Assembly (NCBI RefSeq): GCF_016907775.1
Contig: NZ_JAFBCO010000001.1
Location: forward strand, 1,116,001-1,180,000
Length of the DNA stretch: 64,000 bases
Direction: 5' to 3'
Source: Pseudoglutamicibacter cumminsii
GTDB lineage: Bacteria > Actinomycetota > Actinomycetes > Actinomycetales > Micrococcaceae
The notes under the pieces are model-generated. The model saw only the letters and a program-made list of their open reading frames with translations. It had not been told where the DNA came from and did no database searches. A program made the translations under genes and the position numbers. This document shows positions 28,922 to 37,081 of the stretch, in pieces (position 1 is the first letter of the stretch; every line of letters starts with the position of its first letter).

Positions 28922-30268
28922 ATGCCTAATACCGCTGTTCGTGCTAACCGGACTCGTGTCGCGTTCGCGACACTCGTGGGTACCACTGTTGAGTGGTACG
29001 ACTTCTTTATTTATGCGAACGCTGTAGCGCTTGTGTTTGCGCATCAGTTCTTTGAGCCGCTAGGGGCAACTGGCGCGCAGCTGGTTGCGTTCGCATCGGT
29101 CGGTTTGTCGTTCTTGTTCCGGCCGTTGGGTGCGTTCTTGGCGGGCCACTACGGCGATAAGCTCGGCCGCCGGAAGATGCTTGTGATTACACTGCTGTTG
29201 ATGGGTGGCGCGACGACGGCTATCGGCTTGATCCCAACGTATGCGGCGATCGGTGTAGCGGCTCCGCTGTTGTTGTTGGCGATGCGTATTCTGCAGGGTA
29301 TTTCCGCTGGCGGTGAGTGGGGTGGCGCTGTCTTGATGGCGGTCGAGCACGCTGGCCGTGACCGCCGTGGTCTTGCTGGTGCTGTCCCGCAGCTGGGCGT
29401 TCCTTTGGGCATGTTGTTGGCTTCGGGCATGATGGCGCTCATGACGGGTGTGATCGCTCCGACTGAGGAGGCGTTCAACTCGTGGGGTTGGCGTGTTCCG
29501 TTCTTGTTGTCCTTCCTGTTGGTGTTCTTGGGTTATTGGGTTCGCCGTTCTGTTGATGAGTCCCCTGTGTTCCAGGAGATCGCAGAGCGCAAGGAACAGA
29601 TCCACATGCCGCTGGTGCAGCTGTTCAAGAAGTACTGGTATCTCGTGGTTTTGGGTGCGCTGGTGTTCGCGGGTAACAACGCGTCTGGCTACATGACCAC
29701 CGGCGGGTTCATCACTAACTACACGACGTCGTCGTTGGGTATGGATCGTACGGATGTGCTGCTTGCGGTGACGGCGGGTTCGTTCTTCTGGTTCGTGTTC
29801 ACGTTGCTTTCGGGCTTGATGGCTGACGCGATTGGCCGAGTGCGCACCTACCAGATTGGCTTCATCGTTCTGGGTGTCTCTGTGTTCTTGGTGTTCCCGA
29901 TGATTTCGACGAAGTCGCTGGGGATGCTGTACCTCGCGTTGCTGTTGTTCTCGGTTGGGTTGGGGCTCACGTATGGTCCGCAGTCGGCCCTGTATTCGGA
30001 GATGTTCCCGGCTTCGGTCCGGTTCTCGGGTGTTTCGGTGTCGTATGCGATCGGTGCGATTATCGGTGGCGCGTTCTCGCCGATGATCGCGAAGGCGATC
30101 TTCGATTCGACTGGCTCAACAACCATGATTTCTTGGTATTTGTTGGCGTTCGTGGTGATCGGTTTTGTTGCGGTCTCGCTGATTCGTGACCGTAGGGGGA
30201 TCGATTTGTCGATCAGCAATGAGGTTGAGCAAGCGCACGGTGCCGTGGTTTTCCAGAAGGCAGCTTGA
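28922..30268 (+). CDS. MHS-family MFS transporter
   Basis: The 448-residue, 12-helix protein belongs to the metabolite:H+ symporter (MHS) group related to ProP, KgtP and ShiA. It starts with the MHS hallmark ATLVGTTVEWYDFFIYANAVAL, has GALFLAGHYGDKLGRRKMLV-type loop 2-3 (here GAFLAGHYGDKLGRRKML) and RILQGISAGGEWGGAVLMAVEHA. Such transporters import osmolytes, organic acids or amino-acid derivatives; the substrate is not predictable here. GTGAGGGGATTCAGCG precedes the ATG, and TACTAT near 28868 is a likely -10. Monocistronic. Confidence 0.92.
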   Translation: MPNTAVRANRTRVAFATLVGTTVEWYDFFIYANAVALVFAHQFFEPLGATGAQLVAFASVGLSFLFRPLGAFLAGHYGDKLGRRKMLVITLLLMGGATTAIGLIPTYAAIGVAAPLLLLAMRILQGISAGGEWGGAVLMAVEHAGRDRRGLAGAVPQLGVPLGMLLASGMMALMTGVIAPTEEAFNSWGWRVPFLLSFLLVFLGYWVRRSVDESPVFQEIAERKEQIHMPLVQLFKKYWYLVVLGALVFAGNNASGYMTTGGFITNYTTSSLGMDRTDVLLAVTAGSFFWFVFTLLSGLMADAIGRVRTYQIGFIVLGVSVFLVFPMISTKSLGMLYLALLLFSVGLGLTYGPQSALYSEMFPASVRFSGVSVSYAIGAIIGGAFSPMIAKAIFDSTGSTTMISWYLLAFVVIGFVAVSLIRDRRGIDLSISNEVEQAHGAVVFQKAA

Positions 30269-30459
30269 TGCCGAGGTAATGGGTGACCACCCCACGGTTT
30301 TTGGGGTTGGTGCGGTACTATTTTGACCGCGCCGACGCTCAGGATTGTTGCATTGGCGCTTCCCGCGTAATTTAGTGGGATAGGGGCCGTAGTTGAAGCG
30401 GTTCCTGACTGAAAGGGATCTACGAGCGTGATGCGACGCAGTGGGAGCGAGGTCGTCTG

Positions 30460-31128
30460 ATGCCCGCTATGCAAAGGTTCGCTGCACATGGCAGCAAGTA
30501 TGGGCAGTTGACGCTGTTCATGGTCCCGTTGGGGATCGCGATCAACTTTATTGCTGGGCAGATTGTGCTTCTGCTCAAGCTGCCTGTGTATATGGATGCG
30601 ATTGGCACCATCCTGGTGGGTGCGGTCTGTGGGCCGTTGCCGGGTGCGTTGGTTGGTTTGTTGACGAACTTGATCAATGCGATCACGTTGCCGACGTTGG
30701 TGCCGTACGCGATTGTGTCGGTTCTGATTGGTCTGGCTGCGGGTTGGCTGGCTAGGGTCGGTTGGTTCCGTAACGTATTCCATGTCGCGTTCGCGGCGCT
30801 TATTTTTGCGCTGATTGGCGGTTTCATCGGTTCCCTGATCACCATCTGGGTTTTCGGTGGTTTGTCGGCGTCTGGTGTTGGCTGGGTGACCGGTATTCTC
30901 CGCTCGTTGGGCGTGGGTGAAACCGCGGCTGTGTACTTGGCCTCGATGCCGCTGGACTTCATCGATAAGGTTCCGTCTGCGTTTATTGCGTGGCTGATTA
31001 TTTTGCGGATGCCTACCCGTGTGTTGGTCAAGTTGCCGTTGGGCGACAGGTATTTGAAGCCGCCTAAGAAGCACGATGCGTTGGCTGATGCACAGAAGCA
31101 TCCGGGCGAATTGACGTTGGGTCGGTGA
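30460..31128 (+). CDS. ECF transporter S component (probable nucleoside or nucleobase uptake)
   Basis: This 222-residue hydrophobic protein has about six helices, with the pattern expected of an S component (VPLGIAINFIAGQIVLLLKLPVYMDAIGTILVGAVCGPLPGALVG), which captures the substrate for an energy-coupling factor transporter. All other subunits follow immediately, so it is a dedicated (group I) ECF system. The nucleoside hydrolase at the end of the operon points to a nucleoside-like substrate, possibly including a modified nucleoside such as queuosine; this is inference. GGGAGCGAGG precedes the ATG, and a 9-codon ORF (30431-30460) ends on the start codon as TGATG. Bases 30269-30430 hold no recognisable riboswitch. 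Confidence 0.86.
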   Translation: MPAMQRFAAHGSKYGQLTLFMVPLGIAINFIAGQIVLLLKLPVYMDAIGTILVGAVCGPLPGALVGLLTNLINAITLPTLVPYAIVSVLIGLAAGWLARVGWFRNVFHVAFAALIFALIGGFIGSLITIWVFGGLSASGVGWVTGILRSLGVGETAAVYLASMPLDFIDKVPSAFIAWLIILRMPTRVLVKLPLGDRYLKPPKKHDALADAQKHPGELTLGR

Positions 31129-31976
31129 TGGGAATGACTCAGAAAGTTCAGACTCAGGTAGCGCGGGTCAAGGACTTGCGTGCGTACTACTTGGACCGTT
31201 ATTCCAAGCCGTATCGTTTGGGTAACCCGATCCGCGATCTGAACCCGCTGATCCTGTTTGCGTTCTTGGTCGCTATTGCGGTCGCCTCGATCGCGTTGCC
31301 GTGGCCGGTTTTGGCTCCGGCCGTCGGCTGTGTTGTGTTTGTGGTGATCGCGGTTCTTGCGAGCCGCGCTAAGCAGTTCATCCCGCTGTATCTCAAGCTG
31401 TTCTTGGGTGTGGGTTCGGTCCTGTTTATTCTGCGTGTGTTCTTGATCGCGCCAGAGGAAGGCGCAACGGTTTACTGGAGCTGGGGCGACAACCTGGCCC
31501 TGTCTACGACCTCGATCGCTGCAGCGGCACGCTTCACCCTCGTCGTGATGTCTTTGTGTGGCGCTTTGGCGCTGTTCTTCCAGCTGGTACCAGCTAAGAA
31601 CTTGATGCTCGCGTTGCAGGGCGTTGGTTTGTCTTCGCGTTCGACCTACGTTGTGTTGTCTTCGTTCCAGTCGATCACTGATCTTCAGAAGATGTCGAAG
31701 GTTGTGGTGGATGCGCAGAAGGCTCGCGGTATTGAGATGGAGGGCGGTTTCTTCCGCCGTGTTGCCGCGTTCTTCCCGATCATTACTCCCGTGTTCCTTG
31801 CCGCGATCGGTCAGACGGAGGAACGTGCTCTCGCTTTGGATGCGCGTGCGTTCAACGTCCCGGAGAAGCCTTCTCAGTTGTCTTACTTGCCGAAGGTTGG
31901 TGTGGGGCAGTGGCTTCTGTTGCTGGTCTCGTTGGTGATCGCTGTGGGCTCCATCGTCCTGGCTGTGGTCCTGTAA
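31125..31976 (+). CDS. ECF transporter T component (EcfT)
   Basis: The 283-residue membrane scaffold couples the ATPases to the S component. Helices around NPLILFAFLVAIAVASIALPW and VMSLCGALALFFQLV are followed by the two coupling-helix Ala-Arg-Gly type motifs (AQKARGIEMEGG and LALDARAFNV) which insert in the ATPases. It overlaps the S gene by 4 bases. The second motif reads ARA rather than ARG. Confidence 0.93.
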   Translation: MMGMTQKVQTQVARVKDLRAYYLDRYSKPYRLGNPIRDLNPLILFAFLVAIAVASIALPWPVLAPAVGCVVFVVIAVLASRAKQFIPLYLKLFLGVGSVLFILRVFLIAPEEGATVYWSWGDNLALSTTSIAAAARFTLVVMSLCGALALFFQLVPAKNLMLALQGVGLSSRSTYVVLSSFQSITDLQKMSKVVVDAQKARGIEMEGGFFRRVAAFFPIITPVFLAAIGQTEERALALDARAFNVPEKPSQLSYLPKVGVGQWLLLLVSLVIAVGSIVLAVVL

Positions 31977-31985
31977 GGGGTTCTT

Positions 31986-32912
31986 GTGAACATTGTTGAG
32001 CTGAAGAACGTTTCGTTTTCGTATACGCATCAGCAGGAGCGCGCGCTGGATGGCGTGAACCTTGAGCTGGCCCCTGGGAAGCTGTACGGCGTGGTGGGTC
32101 GTAACGCTGCTGGTAAGTCGACGCTGGCTTCGCTGATGCGTGGTTTGATCCCGTACTTCCACTCGGGTGATCTGGACGGCGAGGTTCTGTTGTGGGGCCG
32201 TTCGCTTGAAGAGTGGTCGCCTGCTGAGTTGTCTCGCCGGATCGGTTACGTGTTCCAGAACCCGTTCACGCAGATCTCTGGTGTGCGTGAGACGGTGTTT
32301 GAGGAGATCGCGTTCGGCCTGGAGAACCTGGGCTACACGCGTGAAGAGATCGTGGACCGTGTTCTGCAGGTTGCGGAGCGGATGGATCTGCTCCCGTTGC
32401 TGGAGAAGGACCCGAACGGTTTGTCGGGTGGTCAGCGTCAGAAGGTCGCTTTCGCTGCGGTGATTGCGATGGACGCGGACTTCATTGTGATCGATGAGCC
32501 AACCTCGCAGCTTGACCCGGAATCCTCGGAGGAGGTTTTCCGGATTATTGCTCAGCTGAAGGAGCGCGGTAAGACGCTGGTTCTGGTTGAGCACAAGGTC
32601 GACTTGCTCGCGGAGTACGTTGATGAGCTGATCGTGATGGAGGCGGGCCGTGTGACGGCTGCTGGCCCTTCGCGTGAGGTGTTTGCTTCGCAGGAGCTGG
32701 TGGATGCGGATGTTCCGCGTCCGGAGGTCACGCAGCTTGCGTTTGCGTTGCGTGAGGCGGGTGTTGCGGTTGATCCGCTGCCGATCACGTGTGAGCAGGC
32801 GTTGGAGGCGTTCGCGTGGGTTGGCGGTTCGGTTTCCGGCGGTTCTGCTGCCGATGCAGCTGGCACTGCCGGCACTAAGGGCACGGCTGTGAAGGGTGAA
32901 GGTGACCACTGA
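31986..32912 (+). CDS. ECF transporter ATPase A1
   Basis: A 308-residue ABC ATPase with Walker A GRNAAGKSTL, Q-loop FQNPFTQISG, an intact signature LSGGQRQKVAFA, Walker B FIVIDEPTSQLD and switch His in LVEHKVD. Starts at GTG 31986 with AGGGG upstream. The C-terminal ~60 residues are a low-complexity Ala/Gly tail. It should pair with the following ATPase as a heterodimer. Confidence 0.94.
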   Translation: MNIVELKNVSFSYTHQQERALDGVNLELAPGKLYGVVGRNAAGKSTLASLMRGLIPYFHSGDLDGEVLLWGRSLEEWSPAELSRRIGYVFQNPFTQISGVRETVFEEIAFGLENLGYTREEIVDRVLQVAERMDLLPLLEKDPNGLSGGQRQKVAFAAVIAMDADFIVIDEPTSQLDPESSEEVFRIIAQLKERGKTLVLVEHKVDLLAEYVDELIVMEAGRVTAAGPSREVFASQELVDADVPRPEVTQLAFALREAGVAVDPLPITCEQALEAFAWVGGSVSGGSAADAAGTAGTKGTAVKGEGDH

Positions 32913-33712
32913 TGTCGATTGAGTTGAAGGATGTCGCCTTCGCGTATGACGAGGCGTCCCCGGTTTTGGCTGGGTTGAACATGTCGATCGCTCCGGGCGA
33001 GCGGGTTGCGATCGTGGGTCAGAACGGTGCTGGTAAGACCACCACGGTGAAGCTTATGAACGGCTTGCTCAAGCCGACGAGCGGTAGCGTTCTGGTCAAC
33101 GGCACGGATACGTCGAAGATGACGAACGCGAAGATGGCGCAGACTGTCGCGTACGTGTTCCAGAACCCGGATGATCAGCTGTTCCAGTCGGATGTGTATT
33201 CGGAGCTGGCATACATCCCGAAGTATTTGAAGTGGGGTAAGCAGGACACCAAGCAGCGTCTTGAGCGCGCTATTTCGATGACGGGTATCCGTCCGTTTGT
33301 TGACGATAATCCTGCTGACCTTCCGTTTGCGATCAAGAAGTTCGTTGCGATCGCTGCCGTGTTGGTTCCGCGCGTTGATTTCGTGATTCTGGATGAGCCG
33401 ACAGCGGGCCTTGACGGCCGAGGCCTTGAGATCCTTCAGCGCATGTTGGATCGCTTGCATGAGGACGGCATCGGGGTCATCACGATTACGCACGACATGC
33501 GTTTTGTGGCTGATTCGTTTGATCGCGTGATTGCGATGGCGCACGGCAAGATCCAGGCGGACGGCACCCCGGGTGAGGTTTTCGCTCGTGACGATGTGCT
33601 GGCGGAGTGCCGTTTGCAGCGACCAACTGCGGCCCACATCGCACGCGAACTCGGCCTCGGTGATCACCTGGGTATCGAAGAGATCGCTGCCGCGATGATC
33701 GCTAAGAAGTAG
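32912..33712 (+). CDS. ECF transporter ATPase A2 with degenerate signature motif
   Basis: The 266-residue ATPase has Walker A GQNGAGKTTT, Q-loop FQNPDDQLFQ, Walker B VDFVILDEPTAGLDG and the H-loop ITHDM. The LSGGQ signature is missing: the segment before Walker B reads DLPFAIKKFVAIAAVL, so only the lysine/phenylalanine scaffold of that helix remains. The A1/A2 dimer should therefore have one composite site with a consensus signature (A1's) and one without, as in other asymmetric ABC ATPases. It shares one base with the A1 stop (TGATG). Confidence 0.92.
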   Translation: MSIELKDVAFAYDEASPVLAGLNMSIAPGERVAIVGQNGAGKTTTVKLMNGLLKPTSGSVLVNGTDTSKMTNAKMAQTVAYVFQNPDDQLFQSDVYSELAYIPKYLKWGKQDTKQRLERAISMTGIRPFVDDNPADLPFAIKKFVAIAAVLVPRVDFVILDEPTAGLDGRGLEILQRMLDRLHEDGIGVITITHDMRFVADSFDRVIAMAHGKIQADGTPGEVFARDDVLAECRLQRPTAAHIARELGLGDHLGIEEIAAAMIAKK

Positions 33713-33780
33713 TCCATACAAGAACCCGCTATAGCAAGAACCACTCCTAACCTATCGACGGCGCTGAGCTGAGGAGGATC

Positions 33781-34764
33781 ATGTCTACGTTCCCTGTTGT
33801 GATGGATGTTGATACCGGCATCGATGATGCGATGGCGTTGATGTATGCGGTGCGTAACCCGCATATGGATGTGCGTGCGGTGTCCACGGTGGCAGGCAAT
33901 GTGTCGCTCAAGCAGGTTGTTGAGAACACGGTGAAGATCCTGGATTTGATGGGCGCTAGCGATATCCCGGTTGCTGCGGGTGCTGTGGCGCCGTTGAATT
34001 CACCTGCTCGTGACGCGTCGTATGTGCATGGCGCGGATGGCCTGGGTGGCGTTGAGTTGCCTGCGCCGTCGCGTGAGCCTGTGGCTGAGCACGCAGTGGA
34101 GCTGATGCGCCGCACCATTATGGAATCGGAGCAGAAGGTCACGTTGATTGCGTGCGCTCCGCAGACGAACCTTGCGCTGCTTTTGCGGATGCACCCTGAG
34201 GTCACGGAGAACCTGGAACGGATTGTGTTCATGGGTGGCTCCGCGAGCGTGGGTAACGCGACTCCGGTTGCTGAGTTCAACATTTGGCATGATCCTGAGG
34301 CCGCGGACATCGTGGTGAAGTCTGGTGTGCCGCTGGTGATGTATGGCCTGGATGTGTTCAACCATGTCGCTATCCCGGACGATGTGGTGGCTGGCTTGAA
34401 GGCTTCGGACCATCCGGTGGCCCGTGCGTTGGGTGGTATCGCTGGGTTCACGTACGGCGATGACGAGGATGAACCGCAGGCTTATTCGTTGATCGGTGAC
34501 GCTGGCGCGGTAGTTGCTGCAGTGCATCCGGAGATGTTTGTGAGCTCGGAGCACCGCATCGAGATTTCCTTGGCTGACGAGGTCACGCGCGGCCAGACCG
34601 TGGTGGATCAGCGCGCCCAGGTGGGTGAGGACCGCTTGCACGGTAAGAAGATCGACGAGATCCCGGTAGCGGAGGTTGTGTTCTCGGCGAAGGACGAGAT
34701 GGAAGTGATCCGCGAGTTCCTCGACGTTGTGCTCGAAGGCGAGTTCAAAGAGCTGTATTCCTAA
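33781..34764 (+). CDS. Nucleoside hydrolase (IunH family)
   Basis: The 327-residue protein cleaves the N-glycosidic bond of ribonucleosides to base and ribose. The calcium-binding motif at the start reads DVDTGIDDAMALMYAV (consensus DxDxGxDD), and CAPQTNLALLLRMHPE, VFMGGSASVGNATPVAEFNIWHDPEAA follow the family pattern. GAGGAGG is well placed before the ATG. It lies 68 bases after the ECF operon on the same strand, with no terminator, so uptake followed by intracellular cleavage is the natural reading. Substrate preference cannot be told. Confidence 0.93.
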   Translation: MSTFPVVMDVDTGIDDAMALMYAVRNPHMDVRAVSTVAGNVSLKQVVENTVKILDLMGASDIPVAAGAVAPLNSPARDASYVHGADGLGGVELPAPSREPVAEHAVELMRRTIMESEQKVTLIACAPQTNLALLLRMHPEVTENLERIVFMGGSASVGNATPVAEFNIWHDPEAADIVVKSGVPLVMYGLDVFNHVAIPDDVVAGLKASDHPVARALGGIAGFTYGDDEDEPQAYSLIGDAGAVVAAVHPEMFVSSEHRIEISLADEVTRGQTVVDQRAQVGEDRLHGKKIDEIPVAEVVFSAKDEMEVIREFLDVVLEGEFKELYS

Positions 34765-34798
34765 GAGTGAGGCCTTGCGCCTCCGTGAACGAGATCCG

Positions 34799-36037
34799 TT
34801 AGGTGTCGCGGACCCAGCTGCCGCATCCCATCGAACTGAAGAATTCGCCTTCTTTGAGGGTCAGGCGTGGTGTTCCGCTGTCGACCACACGGGAGTATTT
34901 CACCTTGGAGTAGGCAGAGTCTGCGTAGACGGCATAGACGCAACGGTCGCTGACACTGGATTTCGTGCGGTACTTGCCTTCGGGAATGTCTTCTCCGATT
35001 TCCCATTGGCCGCTGCTTCTGCCTGGCCGCGAGACGATCTCGATATCTTTCTCGAGTTTCTCGCGGTCCTTTTTGAGCTTCTTTCGATCTTTTTTGAGTT
35101 GCTCCTGGTCCTTCTTCAGCTTGGTTTGATCGTCTTGAAGTTCCTTCTGTTTCTTCTGTTGATCTTTCAGCTGAGCGTTGAGGCCGTGTTCTTCGTCTTT
35201 ATAGGACGCGATGGTTTGCTCGAGTTCCTCGCGCTTCTGTTCGCCCTTGGCGGCCTGCGAATCAACCTGAGATTTCTCAGAGGACAGCTTCATGTATTCA
35301 GCTGAACGCGTCGGGTCTGGCGCGAGCAGGGTGTTGCCGAGGATCACGCCGCCACCGAGACCGAGCATTGCCGCTAGGACTGCGGCGATCGTGATGTTTT
35401 TGCCTGTTCCGTCTGATGAGCGTTTGGATGCCGAGCGGCGCGATGAGGCACGGCGGGACGATGCGGGGGAGGCCGCGTTGTGGGTCGCGGACATGAGTCC
35501 TGCCGCGGTCACGCCAGCTGCAACGCTGGTGGCTCGGCCGGAATCGGTGGAGTCGTCTAGGTAGGGGCCGCCGGATGGTGCGTTGACGGCGGAATATGTT
35601 GCCGCATCGAACGTTGCGGGGGCGTCCTGGTACCACATTTCGCTGTCGAGGCCGTGGTATTCACTGCTCGGTTCAGGGTCGACGAAAGGCCCTGAATCAG
35701 AGGAAGGGGCAGGCGTGAGGAACGCCGTGTGGTTGGTGAACGTCGCGTCGTCGATGCTCTCGCCGTGCGTGGTGTCCTCGTTAGGGAACTCTTCACTTTG
35801 GAAGTGAGTGTCCTGGAATGTGGTGCCGTGGCCGTCGGTGCCGTCGAGGCCTGCTCCGTGGAACGCGTCTAGCGGCAACGGTGCAGGCGGTACCGCAGGG
35901 GCCGCGTCGGACGTAGCCTCGGGAGCGGCGGGCGCGGCGGGCAGTGCTTGTGTTGCTTCGTCCTCGGGGCCAGGAGGAGGTGGGGACGCTGGGAAACTCT
36001 GCGTCGCTTCCTCATCATGACGGGAAGATTCAGACAT
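34799..36037 (-). CDS. Membrane protein with coiled coil and C-terminal extracellular domain
   Basis: The 412-residue protein has an acidic, Pro-rich cytoplasmic region (about residues 1-215) with two similar EEATQSFP / DEATQALP motifs, one helix (NITIAAVLAAMLGLGGGVILG), a long charged coiled coil of KKDxEQLKKDRKKLKKD type (about 250-335) and a compact C-terminal domain (GQWEIGEDIPEGKYRTKSS, two Cys). The last domain resembles one often found at the end of actinobacterial surface proteins. The TQ motifs look like sites for Ser/Thr kinases read by FHA domains, which would suggest a signalling link (inference). It converges with the nucleoside hydrolase gene, 34 bases away. Confidence 0.75.
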   Translation of the reverse strand: MSESSRHDEEATQSFPASPPPPGPEDEATQALPAAPAAPEATSDAAPAVPPAPLPLDAFHGAGLDGTDGHGTTFQDTHFQSEEFPNEDTTHGESIDDATFTNHTAFLTPAPSSDSGPFVDPEPSSEYHGLDSEMWYQDAPATFDAATYSAVNAPSGGPYLDDSTDSGRATSVAAGVTAAGLMSATHNAASPASSRRASSRRSASKRSSDGTGKNITIAAVLAAMLGLGGGVILGNTLLAPDPTRSAEYMKLSSEKSQVDSQAAKGEQKREELEQTIASYKDEEHGLNAQLKDQQKKQKELQDDQTKLKKDQEQLKKDRKKLKKDREKLEKDIEIVSRPGRSSGQWEIGEDIPEGKYRTKSSVSDRCVYAVYADSAYSKVKYSRVVDSGTPRLTLKEGEFFSSMGCGSWVRDT

Positions 36038-36092
36038 TATTCCATCCAGAACTACAGCGGTGACTTAATTTCTAACTCACCATTGTGACCTG

Positions 36093-36123
36093 TTGACAGC
36101 TGTATTGCCTAGCCCGCTAAAGT
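36093..36123 (+). promoter_or_regulatory. Promoter for a leaderless transcript
   Basis: TTGACA (36093-36098) and TAAAGT (36118-36123) lie upstream of the ATG at 36130 with a 19-base spacer. The -10 ends six bases before the ATG and no ribosome binding site is visible, so the mRNA probably begins at or next to the start codon. Confidence 0.5.
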
Positions 36124-36129
36124 TCCCGC

Positions 36130-37026
36130 ATGAGCTACATCACATCATCGAACCATAAGAAAACCATCCGTGCAGTGTTCGCAGCATCCGCGGCAGCAGC
36201 TCTTATTGGAGCCTTGGGCGGTTGCGGAACAGCATCCGAGTCAGAACAAAATACGGCACAGGAAAGCTCGTCGCAAACCCACTCGGCCGAACAGAAAACT
36301 GCAGAATCCCGGCTCGCTGCCATTAAGAAGGAAGGCGTGCTCACCGTGTGCACTACGGGAGACTATGCGCCCTTCACGGTAGAAAAGGACGGCGATTTCA
36401 GCGGAATCGACGTTGATCTAGCTAAGAAATTCGCTGAAGATCTAGATGTCAAAGTGGAATTCGTGAGCACCGAATGGAAGACCCTGATGCCGGATTTCCT
36501 CGCCAAATGTGACATGGCGGTAGGCGGTATCTCCGTCAATGATGAGCGCGCCAAGAAAGTCGATTTCAGTTCCTCGCTGCTCAAGGACGGCAAGACGCCG
36601 ATCGCACGTTGCGAGGAGAAGGATAAGTACAAGACGATCGAACAGATTAACCAGCCAGGCGTTGTGAGCATCATGCCGGAGGGTGGGACCAATCAGGTGT
36701 TCGCGAAGAAGCACTATCCGAAAGGCACCCTGAAAACTCACGACAACAAGACGATCTTCGATGAGATCGTTAAAGGCAGCGCTGACGTTATGACGACTGA
36801 CCGTGCCGAAGTTCTGTACATCGACGAAAAATACCCGGAGCTGTGCGCGACTAACCCGGATCGTCCATTCGACCAGTTTGATAAGGCATTCATGTTGCCT
36901 AAGGGCGACGCCGAATTCAAGAAAGCTGTGGACGACTGGCTCGAGAAGAGCTTCAAGGACGGAACCTACCGCGAGATCGAAGAGCCGTGGGTAGGGGATC
37001 AGGAACTGAGCTTCCGCACGGAATAA
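36130..37026 (+). CDS. PheC-like periplasmic-binding-fold lipoprotein
   Basis: The 298-residue lipoprotein has a signal peptide ending in the lipobox ALGGC (Cys about residue 33). The mature part has the SBP_bac_3 fold: GVLTVCTTGDYAPFTVE and GIDVDLAKKFAEDL. Several stretches follow cyclohexadienyl/arogenate dehydratase (PheC) rather than ordinary amino-acid binding proteins: MAVGGISVNDERAKKVDFSS, GKTPIARCEEKDKY, MPEGGTNQVFAKKHYPKG, NKTIFDEIVKGSADVMTTDRAEV. It could be a cell-surface dehydratase, or a binding protein of that subfamily. No ABC permease or ATPase is adjacent, which favours a stand-alone role. Confidence 0.8.
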   Translation: MSYITSSNHKKTIRAVFAASAAAALIGALGGCGTASESEQNTAQESSSQTHSAEQKTAESRLAAIKKEGVLTVCTTGDYAPFTVEKDGDFSGIDVDLAKKFAEDLDVKVEFVSTEWKTLMPDFLAKCDMAVGGISVNDERAKKVDFSSSLLKDGKTPIARCEEKDKYKTIEQINQPGVVSIMPEGGTNQVFAKKHYPKGTLKTHDNKTIFDEIVKGSADVMTTDRAEVLYIDEKYPELCATNPDRPFDQFDKAFMLPKGDAEFKKAVDDWLEKSFKDGTYREIEEPWVGDQELSFRTE

Positions 37027-37046
37027 TCAGCTGCCCAACAGCAAAC

Positions 37047-37081
37047 GCCGTAGCCCTGCCTCTTTAGGGTAGGGCTACGGC
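37047..37081. terminator. Bidirectional terminator overlapping the sirtuin 3' end
   Basis: GCCGTAGCCCT (37047-37057) pairs with AGGGCTACGGC (37071-37081). The right arm includes the stop codon of the convergent gene. Confidence 0.75.

Noticed and set aside
30269-30459. Possible preQ1 or other riboswitch before the ECF operon
   Set aside because: No match to preQ1 classes, purine, TPP, cobalamin or FMN consensus elements that I can recognise by eye.
30420-32909. Long 829-codon open frame on the minus strand across the ECF genes
   Set aside because: Arg/His-rich shadow of high-GC genes; the plus strand encodes clear ECF subunits with motifs and overlapping starts.
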